Assembly: GCF_027596085.1 (NCBI RefSeq)
Contig: NC_072459.1
Location: forward strand, 23,637,728-23,701,727
Length of the DNA: 64,000 nt
Source: Anoplopoma fimbria
Taxonomy: Eukaryota; Chordata; Actinopteri; Perciformes; Anoplopomatidae
Direction: 5' to 3'
Shown here: piece by piece, positions 12,631-57,042 of the stretch
How the letters are laid out: each line of letters starts with the position of its first letter
How positions within the stretch are numbered: the first letter of the stretch is position 1
Notes under the pieces: generated by a model
What the model saw: the letters and a program-made list of their open reading frames with translations, nothing else
Told to the model about the DNA's origin: nothing
Database searches by the model: none
Program-made: the position numbers and the translations under genes

Positions 12631-15600
12631 ATGTTGACCTCCACCAGCACTGTGCTCAGGTGTGCTGCCAGGCTGCTGCCCCCGAGACACAGCAGTCCAG
12701 GTGAGCCCAGGCCGGTGTTGTTACGTCGAGTCTCTGCTTCAGTACAACTTTAACACATTGTAAGCTACTGTACACTGCTGCTCCACTAGCTGCAGTGTAT
12801 TGTCTGTGATCAGCCAGCACACACAGCATGGTGGTACTGTCACCATGCTGATACTGTCACCATGGTGGTACTGTACATCTGTGAGAAGCTAAAATCCTCC
12901 ATTTGCGAAGTTCTACTCTGTAAAACATCCGTTGAATGCAGATAAAACTTGCATTGTGTTGGTGCCCAGTTCAAGAGTGTTTTTGCTGTCTGTGTTGTGT
13001 TTCTGTGTGTAGGATGTGTTTGGTGCCCGTACAGAAACATATCTGTGAAACTAGGAGGTTTAAAACCAAAGACGGTCCCACCCCGGTACCTGGGCCAGCC
13101 CAGCCCTTTCACTCATCCACACCTCATCAAACATGGTGAGTATTGTCAGCAATGGAATGCTGGACCAGTACATGAACACTTCTTTTTAGGGGAAACTTGA
13201 AACAGGCTCCATATTTATTTATTTATCTATTTAGGATTCAATCGCAGTAGTTGCCATTGTAGAACACTGAAAACTACTGCGGTTTTCTCCTTTCAGTTCA
13301 CTCAATACTCTACACTGCATGTGACATGAAGATATAATAAGAACACATCAAGTAGACAGATAGAAGTGTGCAGTGGAAGTATAGGCGATGAGCTGTTGTT
13401 TTAACACTGAAGCACCACATGTGTAATCTCTGCTCCCCAGGTGAGGTGACCCCGGGCCTGAGCCAAACAGAATACGAGCTCCGCAGACACAGACTGGCCT
13501 CACTTATCGAGGCCCAGTCGGACAGGCTGGGACCCTCAGCCTCCTCCAGCACCCATGTGGCCATCGTGTTGTCCCATCCAACCCGCTACATGACCAATGA
13601 CATCCCTTATCCCTTCCACCAGAACCAGGTGCAGGTTTTGTCTCAATTCATATTTTCTTTATGATCTTTATTATTTTTGCCTTAGTGGGTTTTTATGTGT
13701 AACAGGAAAGAACACAACAGCAACATCTTATTTTATATTATGTGAAGACGTGAACTTCAGTTATAAAGGAGAGTTAATAGGAATACTGTTTGCAATTTTA
13801 GCGAGGATTTGTCAACTAACCTGGAGCCGAATGTTCCCCAGGATTTCCTCTACCTCAGCGGCATCCTCGAGCCTGACAGTGCCATGGTTCTTTATGGGAA
13901 AGGACGACCAGACCAGGCCATCTTGTTTGTCTCCCGCAGAGACCCGGGGAGAGAGCTGTGGGACGGGCCCCGGTCAGGGAAGGACGGGGCGGCTGCTCTG
14001 ACCGGCATAGAGAGAGTCCATAGCATAGAGGAACTGGGTGTTGTGCTCAAGAGCCTTAAAGGTGGGTGGATGAGAGTGTTTGTTAAGTCCCGCCGCTCTT
14101 GTTTACTGTCGCAACGCCTGTCAAGCTTTCTGTTCTAGCATTTTGTGTTGTCAGAAATAACAAAATAATATAAGTATCAATACCTATATCTGAAATGATT
14201 CAATACTAATTTTGTCAGTATCGATACACAGGCACCAGCTGCACTTTCTGCTCCGCCTTCTATCCGACAGATTGTTGACACACACACACTGATATTTTTC
14301 TTTTAATTTTTATCTAAAATATTCCTCCATGTTGTGTAGATTTTTCCATGTTTTATTTAAAATGGTATAGATTATTGATATTTTTAAGTATTGTTTCAAA
14401 ATTAGAAATTCCAGTATTGTGACAACACTACTAGCACTGCACATATTCAGCTTAGAATAGTAACAGTGGCAGATTTACCACTCCACATTCATAGTTATTT
14501 GTTTAACAATTTGTCGTCAATCTGACACAGAATTAAACAAAAGTCTTTTTCTCATTTCCAGCCAATGGCCGTTGGGTTTAATCGATTAAAATGGTGTCGG
14601 TAGCTAGCAGATTTTATGAGCTGTGGCTAGCAAGCGTAAGCTAATGCCAAGACTAAAACTCTGTGAGTGGATTGAAACCTCCATATCCAGCTGACTTTTT
14701 AATGTTTACAGTGTATAAGGGTCTTAAGTATCTACATGTGGCTACAAACAATATGTAGCTAATGCTAAAAGGCAGAGGCTAGAGCTACATCCCAGGCAAA
14801 AAGTCAGAATACTCACCAGGGGCTGTATTAGATGTGTATTGCATTGTAGAGTTAGTTTGGCCAGTATGTTATTTACTCCGACGAAACCCTTGGAAGGTTG
14901 CATATCTTAATATAGAAAAGCATACTTGGACAAGCAGCACAAAGGTTAGATCTATGCTTTGATTTTAATACAAACAGAAAGTCTCTCTTTTACAGGACAA
15001 AAGGAATTTAGGATGAGAAATAACATATCTTGCTTATCTGACTTTATTTTACACAATTTTGTCTTGAGTCCTCTAAACCAAATTAAGAACAGGACAGAAT
15101 AGTAACCTTAGACTAATAATATATGTAATATCTTGCTCCGACGATGGATTTTCCAGTTTCAAGTTTTTTCCTAATGTAACCTGTAAACCCAGATATGTAA
15201 TGTTGTTAGCTAATAGCTTGTGCCTTTCCTTGAATTAACATGAAGTTACTCCTGTAGATAGTAAGCTCGGTACCCAGGCATGCAAACGTTAGCAGGAGAC
15301 GTTAAAGCAGACAGACGCACTGTTCAATCCATTCCTCGCTCTTTTCCTTTAGTTTTTTTCCTTTTGGAAATGCTTAATAAACAATGAACTCCAATGGCTA
15401 ATGCATTGTGGATTAAGTGGCAAATCATCTTTCATTTAGAGGTTGACCTGTGTTGAACTGTGATATAAAAAATAAAAAACAGGAGCTGACATTTGACTGC
15501 TAACTACCGTATTTGGATACTTATCTTCACTGTTACCATTTTCTCTCTACTCCAATCCTCTTTCAGGCACTGTGCTGTGGTACGACAGTTCTCAGCCCGC

Positions 15601-18600
15601 CCACCCTCAGCTCCACCAGGCTCACGTGGGTCCCGTGTTAGAGGCGGGCCCGGTGCCGCACTCTCTCAGGCCCCTCATCCACTCTCTAAGGGCCCTCAAG
15701 AGCTCAGCAGAGGTGGCGCTCATGCAAGAAGCAGGTCACATCACTGCACAGGTTGGTGTTTAAATTACTTAGTGTCAACTTTATAAAAGTTTATAATTTG
15801 TTAAAGGAAGTTGGGTTCTTAGATTACTGACCAGTCAGGCACATCCCCACCTATTAAGAGGAAGGAGCACCAAAGGTTTAAGAAATGAAGACGGAGGAAA
15901 TGTTTCTAGTCTACATTCTGAGTCAACAACCTTTGTATTTTCAGATTTGTATTCGGCTTGTCTGCAAATTCAGAATAAAATATTTTATGGAAATAGAAAT
16001 AGAGTTCATTTAGCTGTTTCTCAGTGTTCGTTTCCTACCAATGTATTTATTTAAATTTCAAGACTTAGCAGAAAGAAGAAAACTCAAAATTACCAATAAG
16101 TGCCTGCAAACAGAGATGCATTTTCTTGTACTGTTATATAGCGATACCTCTTCACACTTTTTAAGATTAGATTACAGGGAAGTCACTCTAACTACATTAC
16201 TATCCCTATTTTCATAACTATAATTCTACTGTAATAATTGCTGCTGTTATTATAAGTAGTCTTATTATATGAATCATTTATGTCATATACATTGAATGTG
16301 TGTATCTCTGTTATGCTGTTCATTCTGTACACATGACATCTATTGCATTCTGTCCATCCTGGGAGAAGGATCCCTCCTCTGTCGTTCTCCCAGAGGTTTC
16401 TTCCTTTTTTCTCCCTGTTAAAGGGGTTTTTAGGGGAGTTTTTCCTGTGCCGATGTGAGGGAAGGACAGAGGATGTGAGGGTGTAAGGACAGAGGATGTG
16501 AGGGAAGGACAGAGGATGTCGCATGTGTACAGATTGTAAAGCCCTCTGAGGCAAATTTGTAATTTGTGATTCTGGGCTCTACAAAATAAACTGAATTGAA
16601 TTGAATTAACTCAAGTCCATGTCTTTCAGGCTTTTAGGAGGACAATGGCTCTGTCACAAGGTGACGTGGATGAGGCTGTGCTATTTGCTAAGGTAACTGA
16701 AAATATTTACATATCTCTCCAACCTAATTGGCAGAAGTTTAGCTGGGGTATTTTTTCTCCATCATGATCTTCCTGATGAAATTAACAATCGCTACGGCCT
16801 CCTTAATTTACGTTGAATAATTTAGCTTATTACCAAGATGTCAGTTTATCAAATTTATATATTTTATTTACATATAACTAGAGGCAAATCAATATTTAGG
16901 TTTGATGTCTCCGCTCTCTATTTGGCAGATATTAGTTAGATATATCAATTAGATATTTGTTTTCATAGTTCCAGTTTGAAGTGACTGCAAATTTAAGAAA
17001 ACAGTTTTCCCAGAAGTTGGACAGTAGAGGTGACAGTAAACATGATGCTCACAAGGCTTTTTGGAAATAAATAAATCAAATCCTATGTTAATCTTTCAGT
17101 TTGATTTTGAGAATCGTATCCATGGCGCCAACTTCCTGGCCTATCCCCCTGTTGTAGCTGGAGGGAATCGAGCCAATACTCTGCACTACATAAACAACAA
17201 CCAGATTATCAAGGTAAAGGAAGGAGTCGAATGTGCTAATGGATCTGTTCTTTTTATTCTGAAATTGGTTATGTATGTGACGTAATGACTGACTCATTAT
17301 ACTTCCCCCTCTTTCTCTCTTCCATCAGGATGGTGAAATGGTGCTGCTTGATGGTGGTTGTGAATACTTTGGTTACGTCAGTGATATCACTCGAACATGG
17401 CCAGTGAATGGAAAGTAAGTTTGACAAAGTAGACTTAAACAATAAGTTCTGCTGCTCAAAGAAAACATTGTTGATAAAGAATATCTGTGCATTTGTATGT
17501 AGAAACTTGCAAAGTGTGTTACAAATTCTTCACTATGATTGTTTTCTGAATGCAGACCTTAAACTGAAATCTTTTTTTACTTGCAGACCTTAAACTGAAA
17601 TCTTTTTTACTTTCTCAACATTAATCCTCACCTTTTGTTTATTGAACATGCGCATCACTCTCAGATCATTTCCTCATTAGATATTTTCAGGAGGTATTAT
17701 GTCTCGTAAGCTTTATACATTTACACGTTCGTTTTTTTTTTAAATCTCCCATGTCTCTAGATTTTAGGGCCTTTTTTAAGTAGGTGTTTTTGAGAATTAT
17801 TCCAGTGACAGACTACAAACACACCTGAACTGTGTGCTGCACCCATCTCCTTCATACCAGATTCAGCCCGGCCCAGGCTGAGCTGTACGAGGCCGTCCTG
17901 GAGGTCCAGCGCTCCTGTTTGTCTCTGTGCTCCCCGGGCGTCAGTCTGGATCACATCTACAGCACCATGCTGGCTCTGTTGGGCCGACAGCTCCGGCAGC
18001 TAGGCATCGTCAAGTCCAGCACCAGTGATGCTGATGTACTAAAGGTAATAATGAGAGAAATAGAGGGAGAATGAGTTCCGAATGGTAGACCTTTCAAATG
18101 AAGAGCGATTTCATGAAAACAAATAAGCAACTCTTGGCTTTTGGAAAACAAAGTTGCTGCCAGTAACATCATTTCTCAAGCTGAGTTGCAAATTATTTAC
18201 TGTACAAGAAAGTTATGTTTCCCGGATCAGAACATTCAGCTGCTCGTTAAGTTTAAAGGAACGAAGATTCTTTAATAAATAAAGAAGCCCAAAATCATAT
18301 TCATATCTGCCATTTACTGGTGTTAATGCACTTATTGCTAATGTAAATCAAAAGCAGCGTCCATGAAAAGCAATATGCTCGGTGAACGTTGTATAACGGA
18401 GGCATTCCTTTCCTGCAGTGGCTATTTTCAGGGAAATAAAACAAGCAAACCAAACCAAAATGAAATGTAAATTTACTCAACTGGTTTCTCTTAAAAAAAA
18501 AAAAAAAAAAAAAGAAAGAATCAAAAATACCCTGTTGGCTGACTGATTGATGAGAGAACTTCATACAAGCAGGGGCAACTGCAAACTTCTAAACAACTGC

Positions 18601-19142
18601 TTAAAGCTTTAATTATGCTTATCCCAGGCTGCACGGCGGTACTGCCCCCACCACGTTGGGCATTATCTTGGAATGGACGTCCACGACACTCCTGATCTGT
18701 CCCGCTCCCAACCTCTACAGCCAGGAATGGTCATCACTATAGAACCAGGTAGAGACTAACTCGTATGGTCAATACCCTTTACTTCTTTGTTTTTCCCTCA
18801 AGATGTGCAGCTATGGCTGTGTTTATCAAGAGTCTGGGTGAAATTAGATTTTAAAAATCCATAATGCATCAGGAACAGCCACTCACTACACATGATCTAC
18901 TCTGCATTCTCTTTTATGTTTCACATTTGTTTTTGCTTTCAACAATTTTCCACTTTACTCCTCCTATTGTCGCAGGGTTGTACATCAGCCAGGACAATGA
19001 CCAGGTGCCAGAGCGTTTCCGCGGCCTGGGCGTCAGGATTGAGGACGATGTGGTGATTCGAGACAAGGGAAGCCCTCTGATTCTGTCCTGTGACGCACCA
19101 AAGACCATCGCTGACGTAGAGAAGGCCTGTGCCCAGAGATAG
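12631..19142 (+). CDS. xpnpep3: XPNPEP3, mitochondrial X-Pro aminopeptidase 3
   Basis: Eleven exons: 12631-12700, 13013-13135, 13441-13628, 13842-14061, 15567-15751, 16630-16692, 17100-17213, 17329-17414, 17861-18044, 18628-18748 and 18976-19142. They total 1,521 bases, 506 aa (human 507). The N-terminus ([19 protein letters not shown]) is rich in Arg and hydroxyl residues with no acids, a mitochondrial targeting signal. [15 protein letters not shown] marks the start of the conserved part. The aminopeptidase P N-terminal domain spans about 55-235 and the pita-bread M24 domain about 250-490. All five metal ligands are seen: D329 (LLDGGC), D340 (SDITRTW), H423 ([10 protein letters not shown]), E450 (TIEPG) and E474 (VRIEDD). 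It removes an N-terminal residue preceding proline; loss of the human gene causes a nephronophthisis-like kidney disease. It is intact here and followed in tandem by ep300. Confidence 0.97.
16170..16607 (+). repeat. Dispersed teleost repeat, xpnpep3 intron 5 (+ copy)
   Basis: The segment contains CATCCTGGGAGAAGGATCCC, then AGAGGTTTCTTCC, GTTAAAGGGG and ACAGATTGTAAAGCCCTCTG, ending in GAATT pentamers at about 16592-16607. I recognise this order of blocks from many percomorph genomes; the class is uncertain (probably a non-LTR retroposon tail). About three tandem copies of a 20-base GGACAGAGGATGTGAGGG unit lie at 16450-16520. An inverted, shorter copy lies at 21830-21966. Confidence 0.6.
17551..17612. 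repeat. Two-copy 31-bp tandem duplication, xpnpep3 intron 8
   Basis: TGCAGACCTTAAACTGAAAT at 17551-17570 followed by a T run recurs almost exactly at 17582-17612 (TGCAGACCTTAAACTGAAAT again, one T fewer). A recent slip duplication. Confidence 0.8.
18493..18513. repeat. Poly-A run, xpnpep3 intron 9
   Basis: 21 consecutive A followed by GAAAGAA. No element body is recognisable beside it. Confidence 0.85.
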
Positions 19143-19672
19143 GGCAGGGAGAGACGGACAAGTGAGCCACCACATCGATGGCAGACTGAGTGCTGTGCTT
19201 CTACAACGGTCTCCATGGTGATGAGATCAACAGGCTCGGGGCCCAGGTGCGTGAAACACTGCAAGACTCTGGTTTTGAGTCTCAGTAAGGCCTCAAAAAT
19301 GTTGAAAGATCATAGTTCGTTGTCCAACTAAATGTATAATACATCCTTCTAGTGTTGTGATGGTGCTATTAGTGGGTGAAATCAAACGCTGAACCATAAT
19401 CAAGTATATTTTCAGCTGAAGCCCCAGTGTTTGGATCCAACACCCATGGAAGCATTTTCATTCTTAAAACCTATTTTCTCCATGCCAAGTTTTCCAGAAT
19501 TGCCACAATCGTGGCAAACCAGGATATAATTATTTGTTTTTTGTCTCATTCCAAAATGTTTTTTAGGCCAACGTACAAACACTTCATTTGTTTCTTACAC
19601 ACAGATCATCATTTCTTAGTTCAGATGCTGAACATTCACTCACTGAGCTGCAGGAAGGACCAGGGCATGTCA

Positions 19673-19678
19673 AATAAA
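19673..19678 (+). promoter_or_regulatory. Candidate xpnpep3 polyadenylation signal
   Basis: AATAAA 531 bases after the stop, the first canonical hexamer downstream. Later sites could also be used. Confidence 0.45.
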
Positions 19679-22600
19679 CAGACCATGTTAGTACACACAA
19701 GTGATGAATTAAGATGAACCTGTCTTAAACCGCTGCACCCTGACAAACCTGGAATAATTGCAATTTTTACACCAGCATATGGAAATGGCTTTAAAAGTGT
19801 ACAATGAAAAGAGTTTATGCATATAGTTGTGTATGTGCGTGGGGATTTTGTCTTTTAGGCAGAGAGAGGATTGTGATCTCTTTTTTTTACGATGCTGTTT
19901 GTGTATTAAAAAGATCTAATTCTCTCCTTTTCATAACAAATACATGCATTTTATTTCCTTTTTGCTGAAATAACACATAGAAACAAGTAAATTAATGTAG
20001 GCTAGTAGCTGGAGTCTGATTTTAAGTTTTAAGACATAATGGGTGGACTACAATGCTCAAAGTGCCAAAGGGGAGTCTGAAAAATTCAACCTTTTAAAAA
20101 TGAAATGACACTGTAACTCATAGTATTTGTGGATAATTTAACCGACACTACACAGAGGCAAGAAACTGTCTGTAGATTACTGTGTTCTAATACCACAGCT
20201 ACTGAAGATGCTTGTTTCTGATTGGCTGGCTCACCACAGCTGGATCAACCTGCTGTCATGTTGGTGCTGTTCCTTCACTCTTTGTACATTAACTACACAT
20301 GGCTTCTTAATTATGTTTTGCCCAGGGACCAACCAGTACCATGTTTGCTGTGTGTCAATTTTATGGTAATATAATTCAATGCAAGTTAATTCAGGAATTT
20401 CCAGAAGTTTATATTGTGCTTTAATGGTGCATATCCCCCCACATATTTCCAACTAAATATCACAAATCAATAGAGTCACAGTAAACATGCAGCATTTTCG
20501 GGCCCTGAGGGTTTAGATGCTTGGGGCAGCTTGTTGATAATCCAGCCATGGCTCTCACCGACCCTCCAGAATACAACTGTTTGCAACCATTTCCAGCAAA
20601 CAAGAGCAGACAAATTGACTGTACTGATACCTGCTCAGCACAAAATGACTGACAGCCTAAGTAAACAAGTGACTGGTTAAACAAGTTAAGCATCTAGCAT
20701 TACAGACGTTTTGTTTTTTCTCTCAGTATTAAGCATACTCAAGCTCAGTGTGGACTATTAGTAATAAGTTTGTCCAGGGAGACAGTTACCCATGATGCTC
20801 TGTGTCTGATAGGTGATTTGGTTTTCGTATACATTATCCATTACAACGTAACTTTGAATCGAAGATTTAATGTAGCTTTTGGGTTTAATGTCAAAGAAAA
20901 GGAACATTTAATGTCAGAATGAAACAAAGTACAAATCAATGGGTAAAAGAGGCATAGAAGTCGCATAATTCGTTATATAGAGATCACCTGTGTGCAGTCA
21001 AAGGGTTTCAGTTGATCGTAGTATTAATACACCCGGATCTTTTGGTGAGTCAGGATAGTGATAAAACATTAACCGGGAACGCTCCAAGCAACTCATCAAA
21101 AAGTTGATTTTAAAGCCCAAGTTGGGATAGATATAAGAACTCTTCTAAGTCACAAAATATCTAAAAATAATCTGTATTTGCTGCCAAATATCTATTAAAT
21201 ACTGACTGGGAAGGTGTTAAAGACGTATGCAAGCAAGTGTGCGTGAATACTTTTTAAAGGTACTGGATGTGTGAACTATATGTAAGAGGGGCTCTTAAGT
21301 CAAAGTGACAGATGTTTTTTTTGTATGTCACACGATTTGCCATATTAGGTGTACTCCATGATGTTGAAATGACTTCCGCTGTGTTATTATAAGTTGCTTT
21401 GGCACAACCCTTGAATGAAAATTACTTTTATTAACATGTGAAATTCTCAAATGATTACACTGATGTTTTAATGGTTTTCATTTTTCTCAAAAGGGGGGAC
21501 ACACCTGGTTTACCATCCATGCAGAGTTTTGACACCAGAAAGCGGTTTTCACATTCATCTTCTGAAGGTGAAAAAGTGTCTCTGTGCTGACCCTTAACAC
21601 CAGTTAAAGAGGTGCATGTATGAACATGACATTGTGATCTCACAACTAGTTTTGAGGCCAATGGTTGGGTTGATATGAAGCTGCACAACTGTGAATTGGA
21701 AACTTGAAGCCTCCAGGTCACATACAGTGAGAATGGACTTTTCAGTGAAGGACACGTCTTGTGTCCATCAGTTAATCTTTTGAAATGAAAATACTCTATT
21801 GCAACTATTTTGGTGTCAGGGTTGTCGAGACAGATTTTTATTTGAGCCCAATATCACACATTTGCCTCAGGGGGCTTTAAAATCTGTACAGCATACAAAA
21901 CCATCTGTCCTTGGACCCTCGCAGCGGATACGGAAAAACTAAAAAAACTTTTAACTGGGGAAAAATAAATGGATGCTTTTGACTAATTTATTCCCTTTTG
22001 ACACAAAAGTAAAATGTTTCCAGTTAAAGATGAATAAATGGTGTTGTACAGCTTCGTATAAGCTGATGTGATGATCAGTGGTGCAATGCAGTTTAGTGCA
22101 ACAGCAACACTCACAGGGGCCATTTCTCTCATTTGAGTATTTTTACAGTTGATACCTAAAGTACATTTTGCACGACTGCTGAGAATACTTGCATATTGTA
22201 TCCTGAGAAACATTTAACACTGCTGTAAGTAATGGATTATTTTTAAACAGTGGTCAAGGCTCTGAACACCGTCACTGGTGATGATTGCATGTCAAATTCT
22301 GAAAATTGCAACAAAGTTTCAAAAAATGTGCTGAGGAAATTTGTAGCAGGAAAATGTACTGAAGTATGCAGGCCCCTATACTTGATTAAAGTAGTAATAC
22401 CAGAAATAGTCCATCACAAGTAAAAGTCCAGCATTTCAAATTTTACTATTATGAGAAAAATATTGAATGTAAAAGTAATCATGTACAATTGCTCTTTTAT
22501 CATTGTTACTTTATTGAAGTATTTATATTAATGCATTCACATGTAAACATTTCATGGTTATGATGATTTTTTTTATAAATGTCATACTTTTTAACTGCTA

Positions 22601-22825
22601 GGTAGTTTAAATTATAACAGTATAACATTACAATAATAGATCAGATGTTTTAAATGATCATCTGCACAACAGTATAGCTTTAAGTAAATGTAGCATAGTA
22701 TTTCCTACTAAAATGTTGTAGAGTAAATCTATAAAGTAGCATACAATGTATATATTCAAGAAAAGCACAAGTGCCTCAAAGCTGTACCGCTGTACTGAGT
22801 GAAAGGAGTCAGCTGAACACTGATG
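19679..22825. other. Spacer between xpnpep3 and ep300
   Basis: AT-rich, with no conserved reading frame. It holds one inverted copy of the dispersed repeat (21830-21966) and short open frames that match no family I recognise. Confidence 0.55.
21830..21966 (-). repeat. Inverted copy of the dispersed repeat found at 16170-16607
   Basis: CACATTTGCCTCAGGGGGCT and TTTAAAATCTGTACA on the + strand are the reverse complement of the AGATTGTAAAGCCCTCTGAGG block at 16531-16551. The order of flanking blocks (CTGTCCTT, then TTTTTAACTGGGG) is also inverted. This copy is 3'-end only. Confidence 0.6.
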
Positions 22826-22887
22826 AATGACTGTAATGTAATGATATGTAATGTAATGTAATGTAATGTAGTGTAGTGTAGTGTAGT
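22826..22887. repeat. (TAATG)n/(TAGTG)n pentamer array
   Basis: ATGACTGTAATGTAATG leading into TAATG then TAGTG pentamers. It starts like the array at 10500-10580 and is probably another SINE/LINE tail. It abuts the ep300 CpG-rich leader. Confidence 0.65.
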
Positions 22888-23698
22888 TATAACGCATCCG
22901 GCAGAGGAGGAGGAGGAGGAGGTGGAGGAGGTGGAGGAGGTGGAGCGCCACTGTCCCCTACAGATTCAAACCGAGCACTGCCGACCGAACGCGGAACCGG
23001 TTTTCCGGAAGATCCCGAACACCGACGAAGACAGCCTCCCCTCTCCTCCTCCCTCCTCCTCCTCCTCCTCCTCCTCCCCTTCACGCCTAATGTTGCTGTA
23101 CCTCAACCCTCCCCCCGTATCAGAGGAGCAGAAACAACAAGCCGCCATTTTGTTTGTGCGGACGGACCGTCAGAAACAGGAGGAGATAACCGAGAGAAGG
23201 AGCGACTCACTCCGGCAGCACCACGGAACCACCGGAGAGAAGAGTGGTCCGTCCTGTGTCCAGAGGAGGCTTCACAACAGATAAGACGAGCAGGGACACC
23301 GAGCCGGTGATAAATATATATATATATATATAAACATACATATGTGTGTGGATGCATGAGGAAATACTCCGGAAAATCCAAGGAAGGGGTGAAGAGAGGC
23401 GGAAGAGCTGAATCACAAGCGAGGAGAAGCCTGCGAACACCATGAAGAACCAGTGTGTGTCCGCGGAGGAAGCCGAGGATCCGCAGAGACAATTATATAA
23501 ATAAACCGCTGCCGGGCAGAAGGGAGGTGGAGAGAAAGCCGTGTTTAAAGAGACGAGGGGGGCATTCTCCTCACAAAGAGTCAATGCGAACATCTTTTAA
23601 GGGTGTCGAGCAGAAAGCGTTCCGCTTCTCAAATAGCCTCGTTTCTCTGCGACCATCGTCGTTTGTTTAAATCTCATCTCGCCCTTGTTGAGCTCTGG

Positions 23699-23746
<48 letters not shown>

Positions 23747-24889
23747 GCTTCACGTCTTTCCTTTTTTTTTTTTTTTCTTTCTTTCTCCCTCACTTGCATG
23801 AACAACACATCACATAAGCAGTGAGTAACACAGTGTTGGGTTGTTAAACATGTATTTTTGTCACTCTTGAGGTCTGAAGAGCCTCAACAGAAGTCACCCC
23901 GCGGATCGTCTCAATAAAAACTAATTGGATCAATCTGCTGATTGGTTCTGTGACTGCCCACAAGAACTAATGTCACAAACCTGCATCACCATCGATTGCA
24001 CGACAGAGCAGTGATTTCTGACAAGATTTTTTTTTTCCCAACCTTTTGCCAATTCCCTCTCCTGCGATAGGTGTGCTCACAGAGAGGGTTGCAACAGCCA
24101 AATGTGCAAATACGAGTCTGTTCTGTCGGACCCGGTGCCCTGCATGCTCCCACACTGAGACACAGCACAGCATGCAGAGAGACAGGCATGCATGGATGTG
24201 TACGGTCATGCATGTGTAGTGGGACTCGATCCATTTTCATCTGTCTGCAGAACTATTCACTTAACTGTTAAGCCAATGCAAGTTTCTCCCCCTTTCTTCT
24301 TTCATATATCTCAGCATTGCACCTGAGAGCACTGTGTCTCCACTGCTCGGTGTCTTAACTAAAGGAGGTGGCATGAGATGTCTGGGCAGGTGAGAGACGC
24401 GTTAAAGGAAACCGAGGATCTCAGAACTGTTGCATGAAGTGAACACGGGGGTAATAATTAACGTGTCCGTGAGTCTCTCCACCGGGTTACACAACAAATA
24501 CGAGGTTTCTCCGCCGACTATGGCGGGCAGGACGGAGAGCAGCACGGAGGACGGATCCAGGGACATGTTCTGTGTCGCAGAGGAGGCTGCATGAGGGCCG
24601 ACTCCACCTTCCACCTCCTCCTGTTCAATCTGTGAAGAAACTACATCTCCGACAGGGGAGGGGGGCTGATATCTAGAGAGAGAGAGAGAGAGAGACATAG
24701 AGAGAGAGAAGGAGAGAGAGAGAGAGAGACTCTTCAGCAGCAGTCCGCGTCGCTCTCTTCTCCTCCGTCCCCCGGAGCGGTGGGGGACCGACCAGCCTTT
24801 TCTTCTTAAAGGGATCAGGAGACGCCGATAAAAGGAAATACGTTTTCCCTCCGTGGATCTACATCTTTTTTTTTTTATTCGTCAAAAAT
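22880..24889 (+). promoter_or_regulatory. ep300 CpG-rich promoter and 5' leader
   Basis: GC-rich sequence begins abruptly at about 22890. GCCGCCATTTTG at 23141-23152 is a YY1-type site. A T43 run lies at 23703-23745 and a GA-rich tract at 24675-24729. CA|GTGAGT at 23820/23821 and CTGTCTGCAG ending near 24250 could bound a 5' UTR intron, but this is only a possibility. Immediately before the ATG is TTATTCGTCAAAAAT, then ATGG, an acceptable Kozak context. Confidence 0.5.
22904..23079. repeat. GGA-rich and TCC-rich tracts facing each other, ep300 upstream region
   Basis: GAGGAG/GTGGAG repeats at 22904-22945 and TCC repeats at 23041-23079 are inverted relative to each other with about 95 bases between. 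Either strand could form a G-quadruplex-like structure, or the two could pair as a hairpin in RNA. Confidence 0.7.

Positions 24890-57042
<32,153 letters not shown>

Noticed and set aside
12827..12870. Repeated TACTGTCACCATG blocks in xpnpep3 intron 1.
   Set aside because: Only two or three short copies, best seen as local slippage.
13597..14001. A 134-codon frame across xpnpep3 intron 3 and exon 4.
   Set aside because: It is out of frame with the conserved aminopeptidase sequence; the true acceptor is the CCCCAG ending at 13841.
22922..23284. A 120-codon plus-strand frame upstream of ep300.
   Set aside because: It is built largely on GGA/TCC repeats with no recognisable domain, so it is more likely GC-rich leader than a gene.
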